Source: Methylobacterium terricola
GTDB taxonomy: Bacteria > Pseudomonadota > Alphaproteobacteria > Rhizobiales > Beijerinckiaceae
Direction of reading: 5' to 3'
DNA length: 64,000 nucleotides
Assembly (NCBI RefSeq): GCF_006151805.1
Contig: NZ_VDDA01000002.1
Span: 372,001 to 436,000 of the forward strand
Below are positions 37,394 to 45,796 of the stretch, one piece after another; position 1 is the stretch's first letter; each line of letters starts with the position of its first letter. The notes under the pieces are model-generated. The model did no database searches. It had not been told where the DNA came from and saw only the letters and a list, made by a program, of their open reading frames with translations. Both the position numbers and the translations under genes were made by a program.

Positions 37394-38297
37394 CCAGGGC
37401 CTCCTTCAGTTCGGCCACCACCGGGGTGATCACCTCGCCGATCAGGTCGCGGGTGGCGTCGCGATACTTGTTGGCGAAGGTCTGATACTCAAGGGTGAGC
37501 GCGTTCGCCAGGGCCGCGGATTGCGGCACCCGGGTCTTGAACAGTCGGAACCGCGCGCCTTCCGCGGCGGCACTGGCCTGCAGGGTGGCGTAGGTGGTCG
37601 CGTGCTGCTTGGTGTTCTGCCAGCGGGTGATCAGCACGTGCGGCGGCCGCTTCGGCGCCAGCATGCTCTCCGAGGCGCTGCCGACGCCCCAGATCGTCTC
37701 GTAGAACGCCTTCAGGCCGTAGGTCGACAGGAAGTCCGCGATGCAGGCGACCACCACGAGGTCGCTCGCCCGGATCGCCACCTCGGTCATCGGCGAGATG
37801 CCGGGGGCGCAGTCGAACAGCACATAGTCGTACTGGTCGCGCAGGGGCGCGAAATCCTCCTGGAACAGCTTCCACAGATGCCCCTCGATGGCGTGCATCG
37901 AGTATTGGCGCTTGGTGAGCGCGTAGATGATCTCGCGCTCGACGACGCGCAGCGACGGGCCGGAGGCCAGCAGCGAGATCGGCAGCGGCTCGCCCAGATG
38001 CGTGGTGCTGGAGACGTAGTCGCGGATGAAGTCCGGCAGGGCGGCCTTGTCGCGGTCGACGATGCGCAGGCCGAGGTAATAGTCGAGGGTGCGGCCGGCG
38101 GTGATCATCTCGGCCAGCACGCCGTCGCCGGCGAAGCACACCGAGGCGCTGGCTTGCGGGTCGAGGTCGATCACCAGCACCGAGGCGCCGCTGGCGGCCA
38201 GCGCGTCGGCCAGCATCACCACGCTGGTGGTCTTGCCGACGCCGCCCTTCATGTTGGCGACCGCCACGAGCTGACCCTGCGCGCGCTTCCCGGTCAT
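37383..38297 (-). CDS. Orphan ParA-family ATPase
   Basis: The 304-residue ATPase has the deviant Walker A VANMKGGVGKTTSVVML, VLVIDLDPQASAS (Walker A') and YVLFDCAPGISPMTEVAIRASD (Walker B). It lacks a neighbouring parB or rep gene and is embedded in chromosome, so it is not the chromosomal segregation ParA. Such orphan ParAs position cargo such as chemoreceptor arrays or polar complexes. Its translationally coupled partner encodes a protein with a basic tail. The cargo cannot be named. Confidence 0.9.
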   Translation of the reverse strand: MTGKRAQGQLVAVANMKGGVGKTTSVVMLADALAASGASVLVIDLDPQASASVCFAGDGVLAEMITAGRTLDYYLGLRIVDRDKAALPDFIRDYVSSTTHLGEPLPISLLASGPSLRVVEREIIYALTKRQYSMHAIEGHLWKLFQEDFAPLRDQYDYVLFDCAPGISPMTEVAIRASDLVVVACIADFLSTYGLKAFYETIWGVGSASESMLAPKRPPHVLITRWQNTKQHATTYATLQASAAAEGARFRLFKTRVPQSAALANALTLEYQTFANKYRDATRDLIGEVITPVVAELKEALDGA

Positions 38298-38466
38298 GCG
38301 GGCCTTCCCATCCGTGACGTGGTGGCGCGGGTCCGCAGCGGCGACGCGGCGGGCGGGCGGAACGGGGCCATCGGGGCTCTCTTCACGGCGGGTCTCCTTT
38401 CCACCAGCCGCCTTCGCGGCGAGTCAAGACCGGTGGCAGAATGGGACCGGCGGGTCCCGCCCCGCG

Positions 38467-39288
38467 TCAACCGCCGGAGCAGCGGGTATAGGTCGCCGCG
38501 CCGCGCTCGCTCGCCCAGGTCAGGCTGTTGCCCGCCACGGTCAGGCGCACCCGCGAGGTCCAGCGGCGGGCGGCGCTGTGGCAGGCGGCGGTCATGACCC
38601 AGGACCGGCCCTCGCGCCGCGTGTCCCGGAACTGGCACAGGGTCTTGCCGGCCCGAGCGCTGCCCGGGCGGATCACTGCCGGCAGGAAGCCGCGGCGGGC
38701 CGAGCGGCGGCTGGCGCAGGCCGCCGCGCTCGGTCCCCACACGCCGGCATAGGCCGGCGCGGCGTCGTCCGCGTCGCCCTCGGCCTCCCGCGGCCGCGGC
38801 TCGCGCTCCGCCCGCGGCTCCGGGCGGAAGGCCGGCCGGGCCTCCTGACGGGTCCCGCGCTGCTGCGTCTCCGGCTTGGGAGGTGGCGCGGCGGCCCGGG
38901 ACGGGGCGGCCGACCGCTCCTCCGGCTCGTCGTCCGGGGCGAGATCGTGGGGGGCGACGTCGCGCGCCGGGGCCGCCTTCACCGGGCCGAACCCGGAATC
39001 CGGGGGCGTCTCCCGCGCGCCGGTCCCGTCCGGACCGGCACCGATCCGGCCCGGCGGCTCGCGCCACGTCCCGGCCGGCGGAACAGCCTCCGGCGGCACC
39101 GCGTCCGGCGGCGGCCGGCGCCGGTAGATCGGGATCGAGGAGCGGTAGGGTTTCGACAGGACCGGCGGATCGGCGGGCATCTCAAGGTCCGACTGCGCGA
39201 CGGCGCGGCCGGGCCCGGCCAGGCAGGCCGCGCCGGCCAGCACGACCAGGCCGGCCACCCACAGGCCCGCGCGGTGAAACGCCCTCAT
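38467..39288 (-). CDS. Exported protein with Pro-rich linker and Cys-containing C-terminal domain
   Basis: From the ATG at 39288 the protein is 273 residues. A signal peptide (FHRAGLWVAGLVVLAGAACLAGPGRAVAQ) leads to a disordered Pro/Arg/Glu-rich linker (about 35-175) and a compact domain of about 95 residues (YAGVWGPSAAACASR, GKTLCQFRDTRREGRSWVMTAACHSAARRW, ATYTRCSGG) with four Cys. The terminal domain resembles small periplasmic beta-sandwich proteins seen in Methylobacterium, but I cannot name it. The frame continues far upstream without coding character. The start is fixed by the signal peptide. Confidence 0.65.
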   Translation of the reverse strand: MRAFHRAGLWVAGLVVLAGAACLAGPGRAVAQSDLEMPADPPVLSKPYRSSIPIYRRRPPPDAVPPEAVPPAGTWREPPGRIGAGPDGTGARETPPDSGFGPVKAAPARDVAPHDLAPDDEPEERSAAPSRAAAPPPKPETQQRGTRQEARPAFRPEPRAEREPRPREAEGDADDAAPAYAGVWGPSAAACASRRSARRGFLPAVIRPGSARAGKTLCQFRDTRREGRSWVMTAACHSAARRWTSRVRLTVAGNSLTWASERGAATYTRCSGG

Positions 39289-39425
39289 GATGCCCCCAGC
39301 GTCCCCCGGCCGGTGCCGGTGGTCAAGTCTTAGGGCGCTCGTGCCCGGTTGTGGACCTGGGTTCGGGGCGCGAGCGCATGTCTCGTCGCCGGTGTCACCC
39401 GGCGGGCACTGTCCGGCCCCGCCGT

Positions 39426-40103
39426 CTACCGGCCGAAGATGCCTTTCAGGAACTGGGCCGTGCGGTTGCGCTTGCGCTTGCGCGCCAGTTCCGCGGCATC
39501 CCTCATCCAGGCGACCTGCACCACCCGGCGCTCGCCCTCGAACGGCTGGTGGCCGTGCCAGGACCTGTCGGAGCGCAGGAAGGCGAACATCGTCCCCATG
39601 GTCGGCGGCACCTCGACCGCGTAGGGCTCGAACCGCTCGCCGTCGTAGAGCACCCGCAGACGGCCGGCCTCGGGCGCACGCCAGGCGTCGTTCATGTAGA
39701 TCAGCAGCGTCATCACCTTCGAGGGTCCGTCGGTGTGGATCGCGCCGTATTTCGGCTGCGAGCGGCGCATGATCGTGGTGAGCCGCGGGCAGGCGACGAG
39801 GTCGGCCCCGAACTTCTCGGACAACACCCGCGAGAAGGCGTCGCTCTCGAGCTCGTCGATCAGCTCCCGGAAGCGGCCGGCGAGCCGGACCTCGTCCACC
39901 GTGAGATAACCCGGCTTGTCGATCGGCGGGAAGTCCCGCGCCAGATCCGCGACGGCATCCGGCCGCAGCACCTGCCGGCCCAGGCAGTAGCAGTACGGAT
40001 CGTGGACCACGGGCGCCGCGCGCACCGCGTCCACGTCGAGGATCGCGAGGGACGACACCGGGCGGGACGACATCGGGACAGACGACATCGGGACAGACGA
40101 CAT
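39426..40103 (-). CDS. 2-oxoglutarate/Fe(II)-dependent oxygenase
   Basis: The 225-residue protein has the double-stranded beta-helix iron site HTD (in YGAIHTDGPSK), a distal His in WHGHQPFEGERR and the 2OG-binding Arg nearby, as in 2OG-Fe(II) oxygenases of the prolyl-hydroxylase type. The N-terminus is unusual: a 15-bp tandem repeat places ATG codons at 40103, 40088 and 40073, giving MSSVP-MSSVP-MSSRP. Any of the three could start translation. A Lys/Arg-rich tail (LARKRKRNRTAQFLKGIFGR) follows. Substrate unknown. Confidence 0.85.
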   Translation of the reverse strand: MSSVPMSSVPMSSRPVSSLAILDVDAVRAAPVVHDPYCYCLGRQVLRPDAVADLARDFPPIDKPGYLTVDEVRLAGRFRELIDELESDAFSRVLSEKFGADLVACPRLTTIMRRSQPKYGAIHTDGPSKVMTLLIYMNDAWRAPEAGRLRVLYDGERFEPYAVEVPPTMGTMFAFLRSDRSWHGHQPFEGERRVVQVAWMRDAAELARKRKRNRTAQFLKGIFGR

Positions 40104-40502
40104 GGGATGATCGCACCCCTCGGGTCTCGAGGCCGGTCCCGGCCTTCGGAAAGCGAGACCTCGCGAGCATCGGCACGAATTGCGGCGGCGGCGGGGCACC
40201 GGTCACGTCTGCGAGAGCCGGCTCCCCGGAAGCCGCGGCGGTCCCCCTCGCGGCCGGGGTCGCGCCGTCCTGCCGCAGGTGAACACTGTTTAACTTGCAA
40301 CCGCGATGGCGCCATGGTCCTGCCAAGGGACCAGTCCACCCTCGGACTGTTCACCACGAGGCCGGCTCCCGTCGGGGCCGGATCTCGGCGGGGTGGTCGC
40401 CGAGCCTCACGCGGCCCGCGCCCGGACCGTCCCCTTCATCACCGGCTCGCCGCGAGGGCGGGCCCGCTTGAGGCCCGCCCGCCGGGCGGCCCGGAGACCG
40501 CG
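40104..40502. other. Divergent intergenic region oxygenase / ABC exporter
   Basis: 399 bases without a supported gene. A locally AT-richer patch (40278-40310, gtgaacactgtttaacttgc) probably carries promoter elements; no confident consensus was found. Confidence 0.4.
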
Positions 40503-42293
40503 ATGCACGGCTTGAAGCAGGCCCTCCTGCAGATCTGGCGCCTGGCCTATCCCTACTACACCACCCGCGAGGTCACGACGGTGCGGCTGTGGCCGCTGCC
40601 GGCGGTCCAGATGCAGGAACGCTGGGTCGCGCTCACCATGGCGGCCGTGGTGATCGGCATCGAATTCGCCCAGGTCGCCATCAACGTGCGCCTGTCGTAC
40701 TTCAACCGCGACTGGTTCAACGCGATCCAGGCCAAGGACGCCGCGGCGTTCTGGTCGCTGCTGTTCTCGGTGTTCTGCCTCTGGGCCGCGGTCTACGTGG
40801 CGAGCGCGATCATCCAGTACGTGATCCAGTCGTTCCTGCGGATCCGCTGGCGGGCCTGGATGACCCGGCACTACGTCGACCGCTGGCTCGGCAACGACAC
40901 CCATTACCGCATGGGCTTCTCCGGCGCCCAGGCCGACAACCCCGACCAGCGCATCGCCGACGACATCGACCAGTTCACCCAGACCACCCAGTCGCTGACC
41001 ATCAGCTTCCTGTCGGCGGTCTCGAACCTGATCTCGTTCTCCGTCATCCTGTGGAACATCTCCTCCGCCTTCACGGTGCCGGGGACGAGCTGGCACGTGC
41101 CGGGCTTCCTGGTCTGGGGCGCGCTGATCTACTCGGCGCTGGTCACCTGGATCACCCACCGCATCGGCCGGGCGCTGGTCGGGCTCAACTTCGAGCAGCA
41201 GCGCCGCGAGGCGGATTTCCGCTTCTCGCTGGCCCGCCTGCGCGAATACGGCGAGCAGGTGGCGCTCCTCGGCGGCGCCCGGGCCGAGCGGGCCTCGCTG
41301 CGCGAGCGCTTCGGTGCGCTGATCCAGAACTTCTACGCCATCGTCGACCGCCGCAAGAAGCTCGCCGCCTTCACGGTCAGCTACCAGCAGGTCAACGTGG
41401 TGATCCCCTACATCCTGGTCGCGCCCTACTACTTCGCCGGCCAGATCCCGCTCGGGGTGATGACGCAGACCGCCGGCGCGTTCTCGCGGGTCGAGAGCAC
41501 GATGTCGTTCTTCATCACGTTCTACGTGACCCTGGCCGACTACAAGGCGCAGGTCGACCGGCTCACCACCTTCGACGCCGCCATGGGCCGGGCCGACGCG
41601 ATGGCGGCGGCGAGCCCGCTGGCGGTGCTGCCGGGCAACGGCGCCGGCCTCCATCTCAAGGGCCTCGCCCTCGACCTGCCGGACGGGCGCCGCATCGCCG
41701 AAGCCCCCGCCCTCTCCTTCCGCCCCGGCGAGACGACGCTGCTCACCGGCCCCTCGGGCTCGGGCAAGTCGACGCTGTTCCGCGCCATCGCGGGCATCTG
41801 GCCGTTCGGCGAGGGCGCGGTCGCGACGCCGGAGGGCGCCCGCCTGCTGCTGCTGCCGCAGCGGCCCTACCTGCCGATGGGGCGCCTTCGCGCCGCCGTC
41901 ACCTACCCGGAGCCCGCCGGCCACTACGACGACGCGGCGATCCGCAACGCCCTCGAGGCGGCGCGGCTGCCGCACCTCGCCGGCCGTCTCGACGAGGAGG
42001 CGCCCTGGGCGCAGGCCCTGTCCCTCGGCGAGCAGCAGCGCCTCGCCATCGCCCGGGCGCTGCTCGCCAAGCCCGACTGGCTGTTCCTCGACGAGGCCAC
42101 CGCCGCCCTCGACGAGCCGACCGAGGCCGCGCTCTACCGCATGCTGCGCCAGGAGCTGCCGGACACCACGATCGTCTCGATCGGCCACCGCTCGACGCTC
42201 ACCGCCTTCCACGACCGGCGGATCGACATGACCCGCCGCGAGGACGGCCGCTTCGTGCCGACCGAGCTCGCGGCGGCGGTGCCGGCGCAGTAG
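40503..42293 (+). CDS. SbmA/YddA-type ABC transporter, fused permease and ATPase
   Basis: The 596-residue protein has an N-terminal membrane domain of the ABC_membrane_2 (SbmA/BacA-like) type: LRIRWRAWMTRHYVDRWLGNDTHYRMGF, NPDQRIADDID and READFRFSLARLREYGEQVALLGG. The C-terminal ATPase has Walker [10 protein letters not shown], signature LSLGEQQRLAIARALL and Walker B WLFLDEATAALDE. Relatives include YddA and the peroxisomal fatty-acyl transporters; BacA/SbmA import peptides by proton force without an ATPase. Exporter or importer and substrate are unknown. Start at 40503 is the first ATG in good context. Confidence 0.9.
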   Translation: MHGLKQALLQIWRLAYPYYTTREVTTVRLWPLPAVQMQERWVALTMAAVVIGIEFAQVAINVRLSYFNRDWFNAIQAKDAAAFWSLLFSVFCLWAAVYVASAIIQYVIQSFLRIRWRAWMTRHYVDRWLGNDTHYRMGFSGAQADNPDQRIADDIDQFTQTTQSLTISFLSAVSNLISFSVILWNISSAFTVPGTSWHVPGFLVWGALIYSALVTWITHRIGRALVGLNFEQQRREADFRFSLARLREYGEQVALLGGARAERASLRERFGALIQNFYAIVDRRKKLAAFTVSYQQVNVVIPYILVAPYYFAGQIPLGVMTQTAGAFSRVESTMSFFITFYVTLADYKAQVDRLTTFDAAMGRADAMAAASPLAVLPGNGAGLHLKGLALDLPDGRRIAEAPALSFRPGETTLLTGPSGSGKSTLFRAIAGIWPFGEGAVATPEGARLLLLPQRPYLPMGRLRAAVTYPEPAGHYDDAAIRNALEAARLPHLAGRLDEEAPWAQALSLGEQQRLAIARALLAKPDWLFLDEATAALDEPTEAALYRMLRQELPDTTIVSIGHRSTLTAFHDRRIDMTRREDGRFVPTELAAAVPAQ

Positions 42294-42330
42294 CCCGGCG
42301 CAGGAGCCCTCCCGCGGGGCGACGAAGCGC

Positions 42331-42359
42331 CTTGACGCGCCGCGTCGCCCCGCCTAGAA
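42331..42359 (+). promoter_or_regulatory. Sigma-70 promoter of tRNA-Val
   Basis: CTTGAC (42331-42336), 17-base spacer, CTAGAA (42354-42359): near-consensus for alphaproteobacterial housekeeping sigma, ending 11 bases before the first tRNA-Val. Confidence 0.7.
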
Positions 42360-42370
42360 GCCGGCTCACA

Positions 42371-42445
42371 GGGCGCGTAGCTCAGCGGGAGAGCATTCGC
42401 TTCACACGCGAAGGGTCACAGGTTCAATCCCTGTCGCGCCCACCA
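42371..42445 (+). tRNA. tRNA-Val (CAC)
   Basis: The full cloverleaf is present: acceptor gggcgcg/cgcgccc, D-arm tagctcagcgggagagc, anticodon stem ttcgc/gcgaa around loop ttcacac (anticodon CAC, reads GTG), TPsiC ggttcaatcc and an encoded CCA. It is identical to the copy at 42570. Confidence 0.97.
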
Positions 42446-42569
42446 CCTTGTTCAGATCGATGGTTCTGCCGTTTGACGTCCCGTCGTCATCTGGTGACGC
42501 CGTCACACCGGTTCGGCCTGCGATGCGACGGCGCCTTGCCTCGCATCACCCCGCACGGGGCCGACCATC

Positions 42570-42644
42570 GGGCGCGTAGCTCAGCGGGAGAGCATTCGCT
42601 TCACACGCGAAGGGTCACAGGTTCAATCCCTGTCGCGCCCACCA
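42570..42644 (+). tRNA. tRNA-Val (CAC), second identical copy
   Basis: Sequence identical over 75 bases to the tRNA at 42371-42445, including anticodon CAC and encoded CCA. The 124 bases between copies are not similar to the upstream flank, so only the tRNA itself is duplicated. It may be co-transcribed from the promoter at 42331. Confidence 0.97.
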
Positions 42645-42731
42645 TTTCCTCCTCAAAGACTTTCCTCCTCGAAGACCTGGCCGACCGAGCCTTGGGCCGT
42701 CCGTCCGCGGCGGTCGTCCACGCGCCGCGTC

Positions 42732-42862
42732 ATCCCGGGGCCGCGGCAGCGGAGCCCGGGCTCCGGACCGGCAGAGGGGGAGGATGAAGCGCGAGCCTCC
42801 CGCCTGATCCTCGACGACCTGGAGGCCTGGATCCCGGGCTCCGCTCTCGCGGCCCCGGGATG
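42732..42862. repeat. Inverted pair of REP-like palindromes after the tRNA genes
   Basis: Palindromes 42732-42760 (atcccggggccgcgg...) and 42831-42862 (atcccgggctccgctctcgcggccccgggat) are inverted copies of the same element found at 1441-1474, 1545-1575 and 60618-60648. About 70 bases separate the pair, as in the first locus. They lie before the 3' end of gph. Confidence 0.7.
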
Positions 42863-42895
42863 GCCCCGCGGGCTTCAGGACCGCCGAACGCCCTG

Positions 42896-43591
42896 TCAGG
42901 CCGCCCCGCGATCGAGCCGCCGCACCGCTTCGTACAGCCCGTCGAAGTGCGGGATCACCATGTCGGGCTCCAGCTCCTCGACCGGCACGTCGGTATAGCC
43001 GAACGGCACCGCCACCACCGGGATGCCGGCGGCCTTGGCGGTGGCGATGTCGGTGCGGGAATCGCCCACCATCACGGCCCGGGCCGGGTCGCCGCCGGCG
43101 CGGGCGATGGTCTCGGTGAGGTGGCGCGGATCGGGCTTGAAGTACGGAAAGGTGTCGCGGCCGCAGATCGCCGCGAAGCGCCCCTTGACCCCGAGCAGGT
43201 CGAGGAGACGGACCGAATGGTCCTCCGGCTTGTTGGTGCAGACCGCGAGCCGGTAGCCTGCCGCCTCCAGCCGGTCGAGGGCGTCGACGACGCCGGGGAA
43301 CAGGTGCGAGACGTCGCAGAGGTGCTGGCCGTAATGGGCCAGGAAGACCAGGAAGAGTTCGTCGAGCCGGTCCGGGGTCAGCTCGCGCCCGCCGGCCGAG
43401 AAGCCGCGCTGGATCAGCGCCCGGGCGCCCGCCCCGATCAGCTCCCGCGCCTGCGACAGCGCGACCGGCGGCAGGCCCTCCCGCTCCAGGATCACGTTCA
43501 GGGTACCGATCAGGTCGCCCGCGGTCTCCGCGAGGGTGCCGTCGAGGTCGAACACCACGATCGGCGGCAGGCTGGGCGGGGTGGTCGGCAT
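42896..43591 (-). CDS. gph: Phosphoglycolate phosphatase
   Basis: The 231-residue HAD hydrolase has motif I VVFDLDGTLAET, motif II CTNKPEDHS, motif III lysine in YFKPDPRHL and motif IV VMVGDSRTDIATAKAAGIP, with Gph-type cap helices. It removes phosphate from 2-phosphoglycolate arising from DNA repair or oxygenase activity. The start at 43591 (MPTTPPSLPPIVV) was chosen within a longer frame. Confidence 0.92.
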   Translation of the reverse strand: MPTTPPSLPPIVVFDLDGTLAETAGDLIGTLNVILEREGLPPVALSQARELIGAGARALIQRGFSAGGRELTPDRLDELFLVFLAHYGQHLCDVSHLFPGVVDALDRLEAAGYRLAVCTNKPEDHSVRLLDLLGVKGRFAAICGRDTFPYFKPDPRHLTETIARAGGDPARAVMVGDSRTDIATAKAAGIPVVAVPFGYTDVPVEELEPDMVIPHFDGLYEAVRRLDRGAA

Positions 43592-43807
43592 GGCGGCTCG
43601 CTGGCTGGCGGGGAGATGGATGCGCCTCCCATACAGGCCGCGGCCGGCATGGGCCAACTCCGCCGGCCAACTCCCCGGATTGAGCCGGCGGATCACGCCC
43701 GCGCCGTCAAGCCCGGGACAAGCTGTCCTGAGCTATAACACCGGGACGAGGACGATTCGGCGGGCGCGCCCGCCCGTCGTCGCGGCGGTTTCGAGGAGCG
43801 GCGCGCC

Positions 43808-44221
43808 ATGCGCGGGAGAACGAGTGATCGGGCCAAGGTCGTCGCCCTGGCAGCCGGCCTGGCGGGTCTGCTGATGGCCGGCGCGGCGCAGGCCGCGTCC
43901 TACGAGTTCGTGCCGGCGCCCCAGGCGGACCTGAACCGGGTCTACCGGGTCGACAAGGCGACCGGCGAGGTCATCTCCTGCCAGTACGGCCTGCAGGAGA
44001 ACACCATCGGCACCACCCTGTGCTTCGGCCCCGGCGAGGGCGCCGGGCCGCAGGCCCCGTCCGAGTACAGCCTGGTCGCCTCCCGTCACCTGCGCGAGGC
44101 CGGGGTCTTCCGGGTCAACCAGCGCACCGGCGCGATGAGCATCTGCTACGTCCTCGACGACGCCGTCGTCTGCACGCCGCAAGGCAATGCCGGGAGCGTG
44201 GCGCCGGCGGCCAAGCCCTGA
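43808..44221 (+). CDS. Small exported protein with two beta-strand repeats
   Basis: The 137-residue product has a signal peptide (VVALAAGLAGLLMAGAAQAA). It then carries two similar blocks, NRVYRVDKATGEVISCQYGL and AGVFRVNQRTGAMSICYVLDD, each with the pattern (V)(Y/F)RV-(D/N)xxTG-(E/A)-(V/M)SxC. Four Cys are present in the mature part (SCQY, TLCFG, SICYV, VVCTP). The repeat looks like paired beta-hairpins that could be disulfide-linked in the periplasm. The family is common in Methylobacterium as a hypothetical protein, to my recollection; no function is known. Confidence 0.7.
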   Translation: MRGRTSDRAKVVALAAGLAGLLMAGAAQAASYEFVPAPQADLNRVYRVDKATGEVISCQYGLQENTIGTTLCFGPGEGAGPQAPSEYSLVASRHLREAGVFRVNQRTGAMSICYVLDDAVVCTPQGNAGSVAPAAKP

Positions 44222-44482
44222 CGCCTGGCGGCGGCTCCCCCGGTCAGGGCGGGCGCACGCTGACATGACGCGCGACCGCCTCGGTCGAGACCGCATGGCC
44301 GCTTCCGCCGCCCCCGTTTCGCGTGCTAGGGGGCCTCTCATCAGCGGCGGCGCCTGCCGGGTGCCCCGCCTGTCCGGAATCCTGCCCTCGCACCGGCAGG
44401 GAGTCGGGACAGCCGAGAGCCACGAAACCCGCCGAGACGCCATGCTGCTGTCCCTCACCCGTTCGCCCCATGGAGGCCGGCG

Positions 44483-45193
44483 TTGAGCCCCGCCGAGCTG
44501 AAGCGCGCCGCCGCCGCCCGGGCGGTCGGTCTGGTCGAGGACGGCATGCGCCTCGGCCTCGGCACCGGCTCGACCGCCACCATCTTCGTGGAACTCCTCG
44601 GCGAGAAGGTCCGGGCCGGGCTCTCGGTGGTCGGCGTGCCGACCTCCGAGGCGACCCGCCGGGCCGCCGAGGCCGCGGGCATCCCGCTCACCACCCTGGA
44701 CGAGACGCCCGACCTCGACCTCACGATCGACGGTGCCGACGAGATCGACCCGCAGCTCCGCCTGATCAAGGGCGGCGGCGGCGCGCTGCTGCGCGAGAAG
44801 ATCGTGGCGGCGGCGAGCCGGCGCATGGTGGTGATCGTCGACGGCGCGAAGCGCGTCGACACCCTGGGGCGTTTCCCGCTGCCGATCGAGGTGGTGCCCT
44901 TCGGCCTCGTCGCCACCACGCTGGCGGTCGCGGCGGCGATCCGGTCGGCCGGCTGCGCCGGGCCGCTCGGCATCCGCAAGGGCGCCGACGGGACGCCGTT
45001 CCTGACCGATGGCGGCCACCTGATCCTCGATGCCGGCCTCGCGCGCATTCCCGACCCGGAGGCGCTGGCCCGCGCCCTCGTGGCGGTGCCGGGCGTGGTC
45101 GAGCATGGCCTGTTCCTTGGCCTCGCCACCGGCGCCATCGTGGCCGAGGCCGCCGACGGCCAGTCCCGCATCGTCACCCTCGGGGCGGCCTGA
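44483..45193 (+). CDS. rpiA: Ribose-5-phosphate isomerase A
   Basis: RpiA interconverts ribose 5-phosphate and ribulose 5-phosphate. The 236-residue enzyme starts at TTG behind atggagg and carries [46 protein letters not shown], the catalytic Asp/Lys segments and [15 protein letters not shown], diagnostic of RpiA. It heads a series rpiA-DUF2059-(O-antigen-ligase-like)-gor. Confidence 0.96.
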   Translation: MSPAELKRAAAARAVGLVEDGMRLGLGTGSTATIFVELLGEKVRAGLSVVGVPTSEATRRAAEAAGIPLTTLDETPDLDLTIDGADEIDPQLRLIKGGGGALLREKIVAAASRRMVVIVDGAKRVDTLGRFPLPIEVVPFGLVATTLAVAAAIRSAGCAGPLGIRKGADGTPFLTDGGHLILDAGLARIPDPEALARALVAVPGVVEHGLFLGLATGAIVAEAADGQSRIVTLGAA

Positions 45194-45253
45194 GGGCCCC
45201 CCTTTCCGCGTCACGGCCGCCCCTCGGGGCGCCGCTTTCCCCGGAGCAAACCG

Positions 45254-45796
45254 ATGTCCCCGCGCCGTTCGCGTGTCCTTCTGGCCGGCCTCCTCGCCGC
45301 GACCCTGTCGAGCCCGGCCCTCGCCCAGCCGAAGCCGGCCGCGCCCGCCGCCCCGGCCGCGCCGCAGCAATCGGCGGTCACTCCGAGCCACCTCGCGCTC
45401 GCCAAGGAAGTGATGCTCTCGTCGGGCATCGCGCGCTCGTTCGATTCGATCCTCCCGGCCTTCGGCGAGCAGATCAAGCAGGCGGCCGTCACCCGACCCG
45501 AGCTGACCAAGGACCTCGCCGAGGTCATCGAGAAGATGCAGCCCGAGCTTGAGCTCCAGAAGCAGCGCATCATCGACACCGCCTCGCGCATCTACGCCAA
45601 CAAGCTGACCGAGGCGGAGCTGCGCGACATCGCCACCTTCTTCCGCTCGCCGTCGGGCAAGCGCTACGTCGAGACCCAGCCCCAGGTGCTCGACGACATG
45701 GTGCAGGCGATGCAGACCTGGACCCAGGAGGTCTCGGAATACATGATGGTCCGGGTGCGGGCCGAGATGGGCAAGCGCGGCCACCAGCTGCAGTGA
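45254..45796 (+). CDS. Exported DUF2059 family protein
   Basis: The 180-residue protein has a signal peptide (VLLAGLLAATLSSPALAQ), a Pro/Ala linker and the DUF2059 helical domain (LAKEVMLSSGIARSFDSIL, KLTEAELRDIATFFRSPSGKRYVETQPQVL). DUF2059 proteins sit between rpiA and gor in many Rhizobiales; their role is unknown. The next gene starts at GTG overlapping this stop. Confidence 0.88.
   Translation: MSPRRSRVLLAGLLAATLSSPALAQPKPAAPAAPAAPQQSAVTPSHLALAKEVMLSSGIARSFDSILPAFGEQIKQAAVTRPELTKDLAEVIEKMQPELELQKQRIIDTASRIYANKLTEAELRDIATFFRSPSGKRYVETQPQVLDDMVQAMQTWTQEVSEYMMVRVRAEMGKRGHQLQ

Noticed and set aside
42371..42644. Twin tRNA-Val genes as an integration (att) site of a mobile island
   Set aside because: No integrase, no partial tRNA 3' repeat downstream and ordinary housekeeping genes on both sides.
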